Of a stretch of 64,000 nt of DNA, positions 56,254-64,000 are shown piece by piece. The notes beneath the pieces were generated by a model that worked only from the letters and a program-made list of their open reading frames with translations, searched no databases and was not told the DNA's origin. The position numbers were made by a program, and so were the translations under genes. The stretch spans positions 16,641,501 to 16,705,500 of the forward strand of contig NC_133397.1 of assembly GCF_047511655.1 (NCBI RefSeq). The letters run 5' to 3'. Source of the DNA: Castor canadensis. Its lineage: Eukaryota > Chordata > Mammalia > Rodentia > Castoridae. Numbering within the stretch: position 1 is the first letter of the stretch; each line of letters opens with the position of its first letter.

Positions 56254-64000
<7,747 letters not shown>

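Overview
This window is mammalian, most likely rodent, nuclear DNA. It has split host genes with GT-AG introns, a CpG-island promoter, and dense interspersed repeats (L1, MIR, MaLR LTRs, MER5). It also carries a SINE that joins a B1/7SL-like monomer to an ID-like tRNA-derived piece (a B1-dID type). That SINE type and the style of the young L1 3' ends point to a squirrel-related or castorimorph rodent, with beaver as my best guess. The species call is inference.

Only two protein-coding genes can be supported, both on the minus strand in the right third. TTC32 (about 43.58-49.1 kb) is complete: three coding exons give a 152-residue TPR protein from a CpG-island promoter. The last six coding exons of WDR35 (IFT121, an IFT-A subunit) lie at 56254-64000, and the rest of that gene runs off the right edge. 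Their order and orientation match human 2p24 (OSR1 - TTC32 - WDR35 - MATN3, from general knowledge), so the left 43.5 kb probably belongs to the OSR1-TTC32 intergenic interval.

Region by region: 1-43.5 kb has no supportable protein gene. It holds L1 fragments (468-620, 7817-8755, 23.9-24.5 kb, 36.8-37.6 kb), MaLR-type LTR fossils (9.1, 19.3, 22.8-23.7 and 36.0 kb), MIR and MER5 relics, pyrimidine microsatellites, a truncated U2 snRNA retrocopy (26566-26623), and an unusual inverted repeat with about 206/211-bp arms at roughly 95% identity around a 1.7-kb spacer (26683-28807). 43.58-49.1 kb is TTC32. Its intron 2 carries a same-strand L1 with an internal polyadenylation signal, and its upstream flank carries two TCTCGCGAGA palindromes. 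49.2-55.9 kb is repeat-rich intergenic DNA with an LTR, L1 pieces and a chain of B1-like monomers. 55.9-64 kb is the 3' end of WDR35, its introns holding young and old L1s, SINEs and a (CA)n tract.

TTC32 and WDR35 are co-oriented neighbours about 7 kb apart with separate promoters. The sequence gives no sign that they form one functional unit. I found no evidence of a new multi-gene system. The features most worth a second look are the inverted repeat, the duplicated TCTCGCGAGA promoter element and the sense-oriented L1 in TTC32.
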